From: Natronorubrum sediminis
GTDB lineage: Archaea > Halobacteriota > Halobacteria > Halobacteriales > Natrialbaceae
Assembly: GCF_900108095.1 (NCBI RefSeq)
Contig: NZ_FNWL01000001.1
Span: 930,001 to 994,000, forward strand
Length of the DNA stretch: 64,000 bases
Direction: 5' to 3'
Positions 33,333 through 42,216 of this stretch are shown here, piece after piece; positions within the stretch are counted from its first letter, which is position 1, and each line of letters opens with the position of its first letter. Made by a program: the position numbers and the translations under genes. The notes beneath the pieces were generated by a model, which was not told the origin of the DNA, searched no databases, and saw only the letters and a program-made list of their open reading frames with translations.

Positions 33333-34660
33333 GCCCCGGTCGAGCCCTGCTCGAGGTCGACGGCCTCAAGAAACACTTCCCGATGACTCGAGGTGTGATG
33401 AAAGAAGAGATCGGCCGGGTACGGGCCGTCGACGGGATCTCCTTCGAGGTCGAGGCGGGCGAGACGTTCGGTATCGTCGGCGAATCCGGCTGTGGCAAGT
33501 CGACGGCAGCCCGATCTATCCTTCGTCTCGACGATCCGACGGACGGCGCCGTTCGGTTCGACGGCCGCGACATTACCGAGTACGGCCGAACGGAGCTCAA
33601 GCGCTTCCGTCGGGAAGCGCAGATGATCTTCCAGGACCCCGACTCGAGTTTCGATCCGCGTATGAGCATCGGCGAGTCGATCGCCGAACCGCTGATCGTC
33701 CACGGGATGACAGACCGCGAGCTTCGCCGGTCAATCATCGAGAAACTCCTCGTCCGCGTCGGGTTGCAGGCAGACGACATCGACCGGTACCCACACGAGT
33801 TCTCCGGCGGGCAGAAACAGCGAATCGGGCTCGCTCGAGCGCTCGTGTTGAATCCGCGGCTGCTCGTCGCGGACGAACCGGTCAGCGCGCTCGACGTCTC
33901 GATTCAGGCGGAGATCCTCAAGCTTATGGAGGACCTGCAGGCGGAATTCGGTCTGAGCATCCTGCTCATCAGCCACAATCTCGGCGTCGTTCGACACATC
34001 TGCGATCGCGTCGGAGTCATGTACCTCGGGGAACTCGTGGAGGTCGGGCCCACAGAAGATCTCTTCTCGAACCCGGAGCATCCCTACACGCGTGCGCTCA
34101 TCTCGGCGATTCCCTCGACTGACCTCTCGGAGCGGGGAGAACGGGTTCGACTCAAGGGGTCCGTCCCCGATCCCGCGAATCCACCACGCGGCTGTCGGTT
34201 CCACACCCGCTGTCCCGAGGTCGTCCCTCCGGACGAGTACGACGTCGACCAGTCGACCTGGCGATCCCTGCTCGACTTCAAACAACGGGTCGAAGACGGG
34301 ATGGAGATCGACGGGCTCTACGAATTCCTCTATCCCGAAGAACCACTCGACGAGAACGAGGTTCCCGAGGAACTACCCGTCGATGCGGTCGAGAATGCGC
34401 TCCGGTCGGAGTACGAACTCGATGCCCGAATCGAGGACGCCGAGGCCGAGTCAGTCTTCGAACGCACGGCCGAACGGCTCGCGGCCGGCGACGGCGAGGC
34501 GGCACGCGAGTTGCTCGACGAGGAGTTTACAACAGTCTGTCAACGGTCGAAGCCAAAACTCCGCACGGAGCAGAACGGTCACCGAGTCGCCTGCCACCTC
34601 GTCGGCGAGTCGACGGCCCGCGAGGAACTGGCGGCGGAGACGACGGGAACGACCGACTGA
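33329..34660 (+). CDS. ABC transporter ATP-binding protein, DppF type, with insertion
   Basis: The 443-residue protein overlaps the DppD stop by four bases (ATGA). Walker A is GESGCGKS (51-58), signature [16 protein letters not shown], Walker [14 protein letters not shown], and switch His in LISHNLGVV. The C-terminal Cys/His region starts [11 protein letters not shown] but then carries about 100 extra acidic, helical residues before ending [12 protein letters not shown]...GHRVACHL. So the insertion splits the usual oligopeptide C-terminal motif. Similar insertions occur in haloarchaeal homologues from memory. No sixth gene follows on the strand. Confidence 0.9.
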   Translation: MSPGRALLEVDGLKKHFPMTRGVMKEEIGRVRAVDGISFEVEAGETFGIVGESGCGKSTAARSILRLDDPTDGAVRFDGRDITEYGRTELKRFRREAQMIFQDPDSSFDPRMSIGESIAEPLIVHGMTDRELRRSIIEKLLVRVGLQADDIDRYPHEFSGGQKQRIGLARALVLNPRLLVADEPVSALDVSIQAEILKLMEDLQAEFGLSILLISHNLGVVRHICDRVGVMYLGELVEVGPTEDLFSNPEHPYTRALISAIPSTDLSERGERVRLKGSVPDPANPPRGCRFHTRCPEVVPPDEYDVDQSTWRSLLDFKQRVEDGMEIDGLYEFLYPEEPLDENEVPEELPVDAVENALRSEYELDARIEDAEAESVFERTAERLAAGDGEAARELLDEEFTTVCQRSKPKLRTEQNGHRVACHLVGESTAREELAAETTGTTD

Positions 34661-34955
34661 ACGAGCCGACCACCGCGAGTGACGGTCGACGATGCTTGTT
34701 TCGAACGTTTTCAGTCGACGGCAATGGTCGTGACCGTTCCGACGACTCACGGAGATCACCCGTCCCACGGCGTCGCTCACGTCGGATCCGACGGAGACGA
34801 GACGTGTTTCAGATTCCGTGTACCCTCACCTTTGGACTCATCCTCGTCGACGAACCGTCACGCCAGTACTGTTTGAGCCAACGCAGAAACGGAGTGGTCC
34901 CGGGAACCGCCACGAGTCGCCACCAAATTCGCCGAGAACTCCCGATAGCGTGCTA

Positions 34956-35648
34956 CTACGCACCAGGTTCGACCGCCTCGAATCCGCGAAGGACACCCTG
35001 TCCATCGGTCCGTCCGACGTCGGGCAACGTCGCACGTTCCGGGTGGGGCATCAACACGGCGACCGTCTCTCGATCACCGAGAATGCCCGCGACGTTGTGC
35101 TTCGAGCCGTTCGGATTCGCGTCCGCACTCGGCTCGCCGTTCTCGTCGCAGTACCGAAAGAGCACGCGGCCGTCGTCCTCGAGCGCCTCGAGTCGTTCCT
35201 CGCTGATCTCGTAGCGACCCTCTCCGTGAGCGATCGGAATCTCGATGACGTCGCCCTCCTCGTAGGCTGCCGTCCACGGCGTATCCGCGCGCTCGACGCG
35301 GAGGAAGACGTGTTCACACTGGAAGCGAGCGCGCTCGTTCGTCGTAAACGCGCCGTCGGTGAGTCCGGACTCACAGCCGACTTGTGCGCCGTTACAGACG
35401 CCGAGGACGGGCGTGCCGTCGGCCGCCGCTTCGCGCACCTCGTCCATAATGGGCGAACGCGCCGCCATCGCACCCGCGCGCAAGTAATCGCCGTAGGAGA
35501 ACCCACCCGGCAGGACGATGCCCGACGTGTTCTCCGGAAGCCCATCTTCGTGCCAGACGATGTCGGCCTCGATGTCGAGGTGAGAGAGCGCGCGCTCGGC
35601 GTCTCGGTCGCAGTTCGAGCCGCCAAAGCGGATGATCGAAACGGTCAT
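34956..35648 (-). CDS. purQ: Phosphoribosylformylglycinamidine synthase subunit PurQ
   Basis: The 230-residue class I glutamine amidotransferase supplies ammonia to PurL in the fourth step of purine synthesis. Features are MTVSIIRFGGSNCDRDAERAL, VLPGGFSYGDYLRAGAMAA, the nucleophile Cys in GVCNGAQVG, and the His-Glu pair late in VLMPHPERATLP. It starts immediately after the PurS stop codon, so the two subunits are translated together. PurL is not in the window. Confidence 0.95.
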   Translation of the reverse strand: MTVSIIRFGGSNCDRDAERALSHLDIEADIVWHEDGLPENTSGIVLPGGFSYGDYLRAGAMAARSPIMDEVREAAADGTPVLGVCNGAQVGCESGLTDGAFTTNERARFQCEHVFLRVERADTPWTAAYEEGDVIEIPIAHGEGRYEISEERLEALEDDGRVLFRYCDENGEPSADANPNGSKHNVAGILGDRETVAVLMPHPERATLPDVGRTDGQGVLRGFEAVEPGA

Positions 35649-35900
35649 CTACCGCTCGTCGACCTCCACGTCGTAGTCGTGGATGGTCGGGTTCGCGAGC
35701 AGGCGTTTCGCCATCTCGCTCGCGCGCTCGCTCGCGTTCTCGGGCGATTCGGCCTCGAGGTCGATCTCGAAGCGATCCGCCGAACGGAGATCCTCGAGGT
35801 CGAAATCGAGCCGCTCGAGGGCTTGCTTGGTGGTCTCGGCCTCGGGGTCGAGGACGCCGTGTTTGAGTCGGACGGTCACCGTCGCGGTGTAGGCGCTCAT
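35649..35900 (-). CDS. purS: Phosphoribosylformylglycinamidine synthase subunit PurS
   Basis: The ATG at 35900 gives 83 residues (MSAYTATVTVRLKHGVLDPEAE). The family signatures are VRLKHGVLDPEAETTKQALERL, EIDLEAESPENASERASEMAKRLLANPTI and the end HDYDVEV. PurS joins PurQ and PurL into the active complex. Sequence upstream of 35900 in frame is not conserved-looking. PurS and PurQ abut without a gap. Confidence 0.95.
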   Translation of the reverse strand: MSAYTATVTVRLKHGVLDPEAETTKQALERLDFDLEDLRSADRFEIDLEAESPENASERASEMAKRLLANPTIHDYDVEVDER

Positions 35901-36008
35901 CACGTGAAACCCCGTAACCGTGCTCAAAAACGCTTTCGGGTTTGCTCGGTGATACACGAACGTGGATACTGTCGCCGTGGGCGACTGTTGGCTGCCTCGA
36001 GTCCGCCC

Positions 36009-36377
36009 TCAAACTAACTGCCGAAGGAACGACGAGAGGCGGTAGCCCAGTGACTGATTTCTGTACCCCGTCCAGCCGCGGATGCCACCAGCGAGCGTGA
36101 GCGCGTCGTAGCCTTCCGACTCGAGGAGGTCGGTCGCCTTCGTCGCGACGACGCCGGCTTTACAGACCGTGACGACGGGCCGGTCGTCCGGGATCTCCGA
36201 AAGCGAGTCGCGAAGGGCGGCCTCGTCGCCGCGTCGCAAATCGTCGTACACGGGGACGTTGTGGCTTCCGTCGATGGACCCGCGCTCGTAGGCATCGCTC
36301 GGACGGATATCGAGAACGGACGGCGGGTCGTCGCTCGAGAGTCGCTCCTCGAGTTCCGAGGGACTGATCTTGCTCAT
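36009..36377 (-). CDS. Rhodanese-like sulfurtransferase
   Basis: The 122-residue single-domain protein has the rhodanese start PPSVLDIRPSDAYERGSIDGSHNVPV and the active loop VVTVCKAGVVATKA with catalytic C72. The end TLAGGIRGWTGYRNQ is typical. It likely transfers sulfane sulfur, and an anion-binding loop of six residues follows the Cys. No thiosulfate or sulfur-relay gene is adjacent. It lies on the minus strand between purS and a flavoprotein gene. Confidence 0.88.
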   Translation of the reverse strand: MSKISPSELEERLSSDDPPSVLDIRPSDAYERGSIDGSHNVPVYDDLRRGDEAALRDSLSEIPDDRPVVTVCKAGVVATKATDLLESEGYDALTLAGGIRGWTGYRNQSLGYRLSSFLRQLV

Positions 36378-36473
36378 GAGTCACACTTGTGAGCACACAG
36401 CCAAAACAGTGCGGATAGCGCATAACTCGCCGGCTGGAAACGGGAGTCGATGTGGAGACGCGCGAGACCCGAG

Positions 36474-37721
36474 TTAGTCGGCCGGGATAGCCTGGTTTCT
36501 GACCGCGGCGATCGCAGGTGCCAGCCGATCCGCCGCTCGACGCGCGCCAGCGATGTTGCCCGCCAGCGGGCCGACGGTACCCGCCGCCAGGGCACCAGTG
36601 ACGAATAGTGACGAGGGCTGGCCGTCGGTTCGAGTCCACGCCAGCGTCTCGTCGTCGAGAACTGGCATCCCTCGATGCCCTCGCTCGAGGGCGAGTTCGT
36701 CGGCCACGCGGTCGACGAACGGGTGCTCGAAGACGGGGTCGAATCCGGTCGCCAACACGGCACGATCGGCGGAGAGACAGCCGCCGTCTGCGAGAAAGAG
36801 CCGGACGCGGCCGTCGCAGTCGACCGCGCGAGCCGAGCGAACGTCGCCGCGTCGGACCGAGAGCGACTCGTCCTCGCGGGCCGTCTCGAGGCGCTCGAAC
36901 AGCGTGGGCGGAATCGTCCCATCGTTTCGCGCCTCGCTGACGGTCTCGAGTCGCTCGCGCGATCCCGGCGGGTGTCGGTGGAGGTGTCGGCCGATGTGGT
37001 TCCAGTTGATCCAGCGCGGGTCGGCTTCGATCGCTGCGGTCTCGAGTTCGTGTCGTGGACAGAGCGTGACCGATTCCCTGGGGGCGAGACAGGTCGCGAG
37101 TTGGGCCGCGGTGATTCCGCCGCCGACGACGACGGTCTCGTCGACGGATCGCTCCGGATCGAAATCGCTCCAAACGTGCGTGATCGAGTCGACGCCCTCG
37201 GCCCACTCGGGTTCGCGATAGCGGCCGCCGTGACCGATCGCCAGTACGCAAGAGCGGGTTCGGATTCGGCCATTGAGCCCTGAACCCGCCGCTCGGTCTT
37301 CGGCCGTCGTCTCGAGAACGAGGTGCCCATCGCCTCGGTTCGACCGGCGAATTGAGTCGACGGTCGCTCGCCGGTGGAGCGACGAGAGATTCGCGCGTTC
37401 GATCACGTAGTCTGCGTAATCCAGGAACAACGACAGCGTCGGTCGACGCGGATAACCCGGCGTCGGCCGGAGTTCGTCCTCGCGGTCGTGGCCTTCGGCG
37501 AAGCTCTCGAGGCCGAACGGCTCGGTGCCGACGTGGTGGACGAACGTCGATCGGAGTTCGTCCATGTCGCAAGCTGCTGCCTTCCGGCGAAACGACGCGA
37601 GCAGCCGTTCGTTCGGGTCGACGATCAGGAGATCCTCGCGCTCGAGGTCGGTCTCCTCGAGGACCTGTTGACAGCAGTAGGTACCGTGGATGCCACCGCC
37701 GACAATGACGCACTCGTACAT
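36474..37721 (-). CDS. FAD/NAD(P)-binding monooxygenase-like flavoprotein
   Basis: The 415-residue protein begins MYECVIVGGGIHGTYCCQQVL, an FAD-binding Rossmann motif. A second dinucleotide motif is ETVVVGGGITAAQLATCLAP near 195-215, and the ATGFDPVFEHP motif near 340 is the late FAD signature. The overall order resembles lysine/ornithine N-monooxygenases and other group B flavoproteins. HVWSDFDPE sits between the two nucleotide domains. Its promoter region carries GTTATTACT, a word found upstream of the 43602 flavoprotein and, inverted, near cobW. Substrate unknown. Confidence 0.75.
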   Translation of the reverse strand: MYECVIVGGGIHGTYCCQQVLEETDLEREDLLIVDPNERLLASFRRKAAACDMDELRSTFVHHVGTEPFGLESFAEGHDREDELRPTPGYPRRPTLSLFLDYADYVIERANLSSLHRRATVDSIRRSNRGDGHLVLETTAEDRAAGSGLNGRIRTRSCVLAIGHGGRYREPEWAEGVDSITHVWSDFDPERSVDETVVVGGGITAAQLATCLAPRESVTLCPRHELETAAIEADPRWINWNHIGRHLHRHPPGSRERLETVSEARNDGTIPPTLFERLETAREDESLSVRRGDVRSARAVDCDGRVRLFLADGGCLSADRAVLATGFDPVFEHPFVDRVADELALERGHRGMPVLDDETLAWTRTDGQPSSLFVTGALAAGTVGPLAGNIAGARRAADRLAPAIAAVRNQAIPAD

Positions 37722-37739
37722 GGACGCCCGGTACGCCGC

Positions 37740-37775
37740 GTTATTACTTTAGTTCTTTGTGTTGTTAACTACTGG
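37740..37775 (-). promoter_or_regulatory. AT-rich upstream element of the 37721 flavoprotein
   Basis: The stretch starts GTTATTACTTTAGTTC and continues to GTTAACTACTGG, directly upstream of the gene. GTTATTACT also occurs upstream of the 43602 flavoprotein gene. The element could be a shared operator as well as a promoter. Confidence 0.4.
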
Positions 37776-37898
37776 TATTTGTGAACCCCGAATTCACAGA
37801 CTGGGCGCTGCGTTCAGTGTGAACCCTCGAGCGATTTCGCGTTTGGTACGCCTGTGGCGAACTCGAGCGGTCCGCCGAGTGACCCACCGACGGCAGAG

Positions 37899-39562
37899 TT
37901 AGAACACCAATTGGCCGCCCCAGGCGATGGCGAGTGCGAATCCGACCGCGGCGGCGGCCTGCCGGGCGAGCATCGTCGCGACGAATCGGATCGAGACCTC
38001 CCGTGCGATCGTAATAGCGGTGACGAGACAGGGAAGCAAGACCCCGGCGAGGTAGACGGCGACCAGCACCTCGAGCGCCGAGAGCGAGGCGACCCCCGTC
38101 GTGTCCGCGGTGAGCAGCGCGATGCCGTCCTTGCGGATCGCCGCGAAGACGACCGGCAACGCGGTCTCGGCGGGCAGTCCAAACACGGCCATCGCCGGCT
38201 CGAGAACGGTCCCGAATCGCTCGAGCGCGCCGACGTACTCTAAGAGCGCGGCGACGACGCAGATTCCCGCGAAGACGGGGAGTGCCGTCGTGAGGAAACT
38301 CGCGAGCGACCGACGCGCCTCGCGCCAGATCGCACGAGGTCGGGGCCACTCGAGAAACGTTCGGCGGCTGACGGCGAGATCGGTCGTTCGGGCCTCGAGT
38401 GGCGCAATCAGGCGAACGTAGAGGAGCGTCGTCGCGACGAGAATTGCGAGATAGGGGCCGACGAGCCAGGGCATGCCGACGGCGGCGAAGACGGCGAGGG
38501 TGGCGGGGAACTGGTAGGAACACGCCGACCCGAACGAGATGGCCGAGATCGTCGTACAGCGCGTGCAGTCCGAGCAGCCGCGGGTACTCGTCACCGCTGG
38601 GACGTTACAACCGAATCCCATGACGACTCGAACGAGGTCTCGCCCGGTGAGTCCAATCCGGCGCATAACCGGGTGAAGCGCCGTCGTGACGCGCATCGTC
38701 AGCCCACTCGCCGAGTACGCACCCATGAACAGGGCGAAGATGAGCATGGTCGGCAGCGCCCAGACGAACAGGAACGGCCCCATCGCGAGCAGGCCGTACT
38801 CACCGCCCAGCACGGCCGCGAGCGGTCCCGGCAGTGACGTCGCGTACGCGATTGGTCCCTCGAGTGCGCTGTCGACGAGCGGGTCGAGTTCTCCAGCGAC
38901 GGTGTTCGCGAACCAGACGGCGACCAGCGCGGGCAATACGAGGACGAGTGCACCCGCCATCGGGCCGAGGTACGGACGGTCGAAGACCCGTTTTCGTGGG
39001 TCGATTTCCCAGTCCGCCCGGACAGCAGTCTCGGCGGGGAACTCACCCGCGTGCTCGAGCGCGGTGATCACGTCGCGACCGTCCGCAGTCCGCCCCGACC
39101 CGTCCGTCGTTCCCACACCGCCTCCCGCTCGGACCCCACCGTCCGCCGCGACGCGGCCGAGACGTCGCGCATCGACGGGCATCACGGGAACGCCGAGGTC
39201 GGCCTCGAGGGACGCGACGACACCGCTGGCCTCGTCGATCGACTCGACTTTGTCCCAGTGAGTGACGACTACTGCACCCACCCGTCCCTGCACGAGCGGA
39301 AGCAAGTCGGCGAGATCCCGGTCGAGATCCGTCGCGGGGACGACGAGAACGACCGTCGCCGCACACTCGAGGGCGGCGAGCGCGTCTCGAGTCGTTTTCG
39401 TGTCCGCGTCGAGGGTGATTCCGGGCGTATCGACCACCTCGAGGGAGTCACTTCGATGGCCGTCGCGGCCGGAGCCGCGTCCGTCAACCCAGCCGCGAGC
39501 GCCGACTTCCCGACGCTCTCTTTGCCGATCAGGACGACGCGGTCGCGATTCGTTCCAGTCAT
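37899..39562 (-). pseudogene. feoB: Frameshifted ferrous iron transporter FeoB
   Basis: The 5' part (from 39562) encodes the GTPase P-loop as RVVLIGKESVGKSALAAGL. The remainder, in a different frame, begins near VVDTPGITLDADTKTTRD (from 39437) and carries G4-like VVTHWDKVES and about 9 membrane helices including the Gate-type Cys-rich RGCSDCTRCTT segment. No single frame joins them: the reading frame changes between about 39440 and 39500. The switch I (G2) segment expected between them is missing as well. So the gene has either a small deletion with frameshift or an assembly error. A shorter protein could start at GTG 39437 but would lack the P-loop. Confidence 0.72.
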
Positions 39563-39670
39563 TCAGCGTCGCTCCTCGTCGTTCTCGGGACCTGTCGTCC
39601 TCAGCGACCCTCGTTTCACTCGAGCGGTACAGGCTGTCTCTTGGATCATTCGTGACCGCATCTCAAACGC

Positions 39671-39714
39671 ACACTTAATAATTCTACTGCTATAGATAAT
39701 AACTACTATTAGTA
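39671..39714. promoter_or_regulatory. AT-rich divergent control region of feoB and cobW
   Basis: The 44-base stretch contains TAATAATTC (39676-39684), TAATAACTA (39697-39705) and ATTAGTA (39708-39714). The first of these words and the inverted forms of the others also occur upstream of the 43602 flavoprotein. It lies in the 174-base region between divergent feoB and cobW and may control both. Confidence 0.5.
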
Positions 39715-39736
39715 CAGAGTCAATATTGTTAATCGA

Positions 39737-41179
39737 ATGCCCGATAACTCGATTCCCGTCACGGTACTATCCGGGATACTCGGTGCGGGGAAAACGACCG
39801 TTCTGAACCACGTCCTCCGCGAGAGCGGCGAGAGAGAGCTCGCCGTTCTCGTCAACGACATGGGTGAGGTGAACGTGGACGCCGAACTCGTCGCCGAGTC
39901 TTCGGATATCGCGGACGAAGACGAAGAGCTCGTCGAACTTTCGAACGGCTGTATCTGCTGTGAACTCCGCGGCGACTTACTCGACGCCATCGGCGAACTC
40001 ACTCGAGCGCGCGAGTTCGACGCCATCGTCGTCGAGTCGACCGGCGTCGCCGAGCCCCTTCCCGTCGCCCAGACGCTGACGCTCGGATTCGATCAGGCCG
40101 ACCTCGATCCGACCGAGTTCTACGAGGAGACCGGCATCGAGCCACTCGAGGGCTGTCACCTCGATACGGCCGTCACAGTCGTCGACGCCCACCAGTTCCA
40201 GACGGCGATGGAATCAGACGAACTGCTCGACGACGACGGGACCGAGAAGCACCTCGGCGACCTCGTCGTCGAACAGGTCGAGTTCTGTGACGTCCTCCTC
40301 CTGAACAAGTGCGACCTCGTCGACGACGACACGCTCGCGGAAATCGAAGCGACGCTCGAGGTGCTCCAGCCGCGCGCCGGAATCGTTCGCACCGAACACG
40401 GCCGCGTAGACCCGACACACCTCGTCGACACTGGCCGGTTCGACTTCGACGCCGCCAGCCAGTCTGCGGGCTGGATCCGCGAACTCGAGGAGCCCCACGC
40501 GTCGGCCGAGGAAGAACACGGCGTCACCTCGTTCGTCTTCGAGGCGCGCCGGCCGTTTCATCCCGAGCGTTTCGCCGACCTCCTCGATAGATTCCCCGAC
40601 GCAGTCGTTCGAGCGAAAGGTCACTTCTGGATCGCGAGTGGCGGGGACGAACGGAGCGAGTCCTCGAGTGAGCGAACGAGGGCTGCGGGGTCCGAGCAAC
40701 GCGAGGACCCCGGTGAAGAGAGCGGTGCAACCGCGAACGCGGAACGGATCGTGAGCCGCGAGGACGAGGCGTTTACGTTCAACGTGGCCGGGCAGTCGAT
40801 CCGCGTCGGCCCCGGCGGGCGATGGGTCGATTCACTCCCGGCCGAGGAGCGTCGCGAGCACCTTGAGGAGAATTCCGAACTCGAGGCCCACTGGCACGAG
40901 CGCTGGGGTGATCGCAATACACGACTCGTCGTCATCGGCACCGAGATGGATCACGACTCGCTTCGAGCCGACCTCCGTGCGTGTCTGGCTACCGACGACG
41001 AACTGGCGTCCGACTCGACGTTCGAGGATCGGTTCCCGACGTTCGAGCCACCAGAAGCCGATCTCGAGGCCGAAACCGAAGCAGACACCGATGGCAGCGA
41101 GATGGCGGACCGACCCGAGAACGACGACCAGCGTGAGCACGCACACGACCGCACGGAGGAACTCGGCATTGCAGACTGA
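39737..41179 (+). CDS. CobW/COG0523 family GTP-dependent metallochaperone
   Basis: The 480-residue GTPase starts MPDNSIPVTVLSGILGAGKTT, Walker A GILGAGKT (13-20). The metal-binding GCICC motif is C72-x-C74-C75. Later it has VVESTGVAEP, LLLNKCDLVDD (NKxD), and a C-terminal CobW domain with FVFEARRPFHPERFADLLDRFP, RAKGHFWIASG and HWHERWGDRNTRLVVIGTEMD. COG0523 proteins deliver zinc, cobalt or iron, often under metal starvation. An Arg/Ser/Glu-rich insert (about 305-340) matches the dispersed repeat of the window. The acidic C-terminal tail has an alternating Glu/Asp run. It is divergent from feoB, which supports a metal role. Confidence 0.9.
   Translation: MPDNSIPVTVLSGILGAGKTTVLNHVLRESGERELAVLVNDMGEVNVDAELVAESSDIADEDEELVELSNGCICCELRGDLLDAIGELTRAREFDAIVVESTGVAEPLPVAQTLTLGFDQADLDPTEFYEETGIEPLEGCHLDTAVTVVDAHQFQTAMESDELLDDDGTEKHLGDLVVEQVEFCDVLLLNKCDLVDDDTLAEIEATLEVLQPRAGIVRTEHGRVDPTHLVDTGRFDFDAASQSAGWIRELEEPHASAEEEHGVTSFVFEARRPFHPERFADLLDRFPDAVVRAKGHFWIASGGDERSESSSERTRAAGSEQREDPGEESGATANAERIVSREDEAFTFNVAGQSIRVGPGGRWVDSLPAEERREHLEENSELEAHWHERWGDRNTRLVVIGTEMDHDSLRADLRACLATDDELASDSTFEDRFPTFEPPEADLEAETEADTDGSEMADRPENDDQREHAHDRTEELGIAD
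40648..40711. repeat. Dispersed repeat fragment and hairpin within cobW
   Basis: The segment has ACGAACGGAGCGAG and GAGTGAGCGAACGAGG, similar to the intergenic repeat at 48584-48860. GGGGTCC and GGACCCC form a perfect seven-base stem at 40687-40711. It encodes the Ser/Arg/Glu-rich insert of the CobW protein, so a repeat seems to have been taken into the reading frame. Confidence 0.5.
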
Positions 41180-41191
41180 CTCACTCCCACG

Positions 41192-41476
41192 ATGACCGAC
41201 GGAAACACCGACGGCGAAACCGAGCCAGACGCCAGCTCCAACAGTACCGGTAGTACTGATAGTACCAATAGGACCGAGAGGATGCACTCGAGGACGGCTT
41301 CCGAGCCAACGTCGCCGGATGGCGACGTGTCGCCGTGTTATCAGGCGTACGTCGAGCGAAACGAAACGCGTCCCGACACCTGTACCATCTACTCGTCGGT
41401 GACGGCCGCCACGCTCGAGGAGACGTGGATCCGGGCAACCGGTTCGGCGTTCGTCTCTCGAGACGAAATTCGATAG
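41192..41476 (+). CDS. DUF7511-type small haloarchaeal protein
   Basis: The 94-residue protein has a disordered Asn/Thr/Ser-rich N-terminal half and a conserved C-terminal part: YQAYVERNETRPDTCTIYSSV, then ATLEETWIRATGSAFVSRDEIR. The phrase RPDTCTIY...TWI.A.GSFV recurs in a haloarchaeal family of unknown function. It begins 12 bases after the cobW stop, so it is likely in the same transcript. Confidence 0.72.
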   Translation: MTDGNTDGETEPDASSNSTGSTDSTNRTERMHSRTASEPTSPDGDVSPCYQAYVERNETRPDTCTIYSSVTAATLEETWIRATGSAFVSRDEIR

Positions 41477-41499
41477 CCGGGGACGTATCGAACACAGAA

Positions 41500-41583
41500 C
41501 AGCCAACGCGACGAACCCTACAGCCAACCCAACGAACCCTACAGCCAACCCAACGAACTCAGCAGCCAACCCAACGAATCCAC
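41500..41583. repeat. Four 21-base tandem repeats before a start codon
   Basis: Four copies of a 21-base unit beginning CAGCCAACCCAACGAAC start at 41500, 41521, 41542 and 41563. The array ends one base before the ATG at 41585. Two helical turns per unit would put sites on one DNA face, so it could be a regulatory array. It could also be slippage-prone leader DNA. Confidence 0.75.
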
Positions 41584-41584
41584 G

Positions 41585-41842
41585 ATGTCAACGCCATTCC
41601 AGACCGCCGTCAAATCAGCTGTCCACCACACCACCCGCCGTGAGGCCATCGATAGGCTGGCCGAACGGGACGAACACAGAAATCTCGCGTTGCTCGTCCA
41701 GATGGGCGGCCTTCGCGGGGAGTTTCGCCGTCAGGCACTCGAGTGCCTGAACGATCGGAACGCGAGTAACGAACTCGAGGAACTGGCCGAGGATACGACG
41801 CTCGAGCCGTCGTTGCAGCGTCGAGCGGCGGACCTCGTCTGA
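41585..41842 (+). CDS. Hypothetical HEAT-like small protein
   Basis: The 85-residue protein starts MSTPFQTAVKSAVHHTTRREAID. Its core has a helical repeat look: RDEHRNLALLVQMGGLRGEFRRQALECLNDR, then NELEELAEDTTLEPSLQRRAADLV, in the style of HEAT/PBS-type helices. No family name can be given with confidence. It is preceded directly by the 21-base repeats and followed by a zinc finger gene. Confidence 0.7.
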   Translation: MSTPFQTAVKSAVHHTTRREAIDRLAERDEHRNLALLVQMGGLRGEFRRQALECLNDRNASNELEELAEDTTLEPSLQRRAADLV

Positions 41843-41871
41843 GCACATTCAAGACGCCGGCGATGTACCGG

Positions 41872-41886
41872 CCGTCCTTTTTAAGA
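41872..41886 (+). promoter_or_regulatory. TATA box for the zinc finger gene
   Basis: CCGTCCTTTTTAAGA contains the AT-rich TTTTTAAGA about 25-33 bases before the ATG at 41909, a leaderless arrangement. Confidence 0.5.
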
Positions 41887-41908
41887 GTGTCTGTCATAGA
41901 CACGCACG

Positions 41909-42061
41909 ATGTCCTATAACTGCTCGAACTGCGACGAATCGTTCCGATCCGCTGCCGGTGTGACCCAGCACGTCGCACTGCACCACAACACCTGCGCCGT
42001 CTGCGACGACTCGTTCACCGAAACCGACGAGCTTCGCGAGCACATACACACGACGCACTAA
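41909..42061 (+). CDS. Two-finger C2H2 zinc protein
   Basis: The 50-residue protein begins MSYNCSNCDESFRSAAGV, then HVALHH. C5-x2-C8 with H21 and H25/H26 forms the first finger. A second finger is C29-x2-C32 with H45 and H47/H50 (CAVCDDSFTETDELREHIHTTH region). Classical C2H2 fingers of this kind are unusual in bacteria but common as microproteins in haloarchaea. Nucleic-acid or protein binding is expected. Genomic partners are unclear, though cobW upstream suggests a zinc-related setting. Confidence 0.8.
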   Translation: MSYNCSNCDESFRSAAGVTQHVALHHNTCAVCDDSFTETDELREHIHTTH

Positions 42062-42216
42062 CAGTCGGCCGACGGTCACCCCTCGCCGACTTCGCTGTTT
42101 CCGTCACTTTCGCGCCTTCGCAGCCGTCGCTGTCGTCGCTACTGTCGTAACGTCTTCGGCGAGTGTGAAATCCGGGTCAACAGTCGCGGTTTCGGTCCGC
42201 TCGAGACTCGAGGCTC

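Noticed and set aside
36160-37713. A 517-residue Arg-rich open frame overlapping the 36474 flavoprotein in another frame
   Set aside because: Its composition is dominated by Arg, Pro and Gly, unlike acidic haloarchaeal protein. The flavoprotein frame has intact FAD motifs.
41500-41583. CRISPR-like array
   Set aside because: The units are directly adjacent with no spacers and only four copies, so this is an ordinary tandem repeat. No cas gene or spacer-repeat array was seen anywhere in the window.
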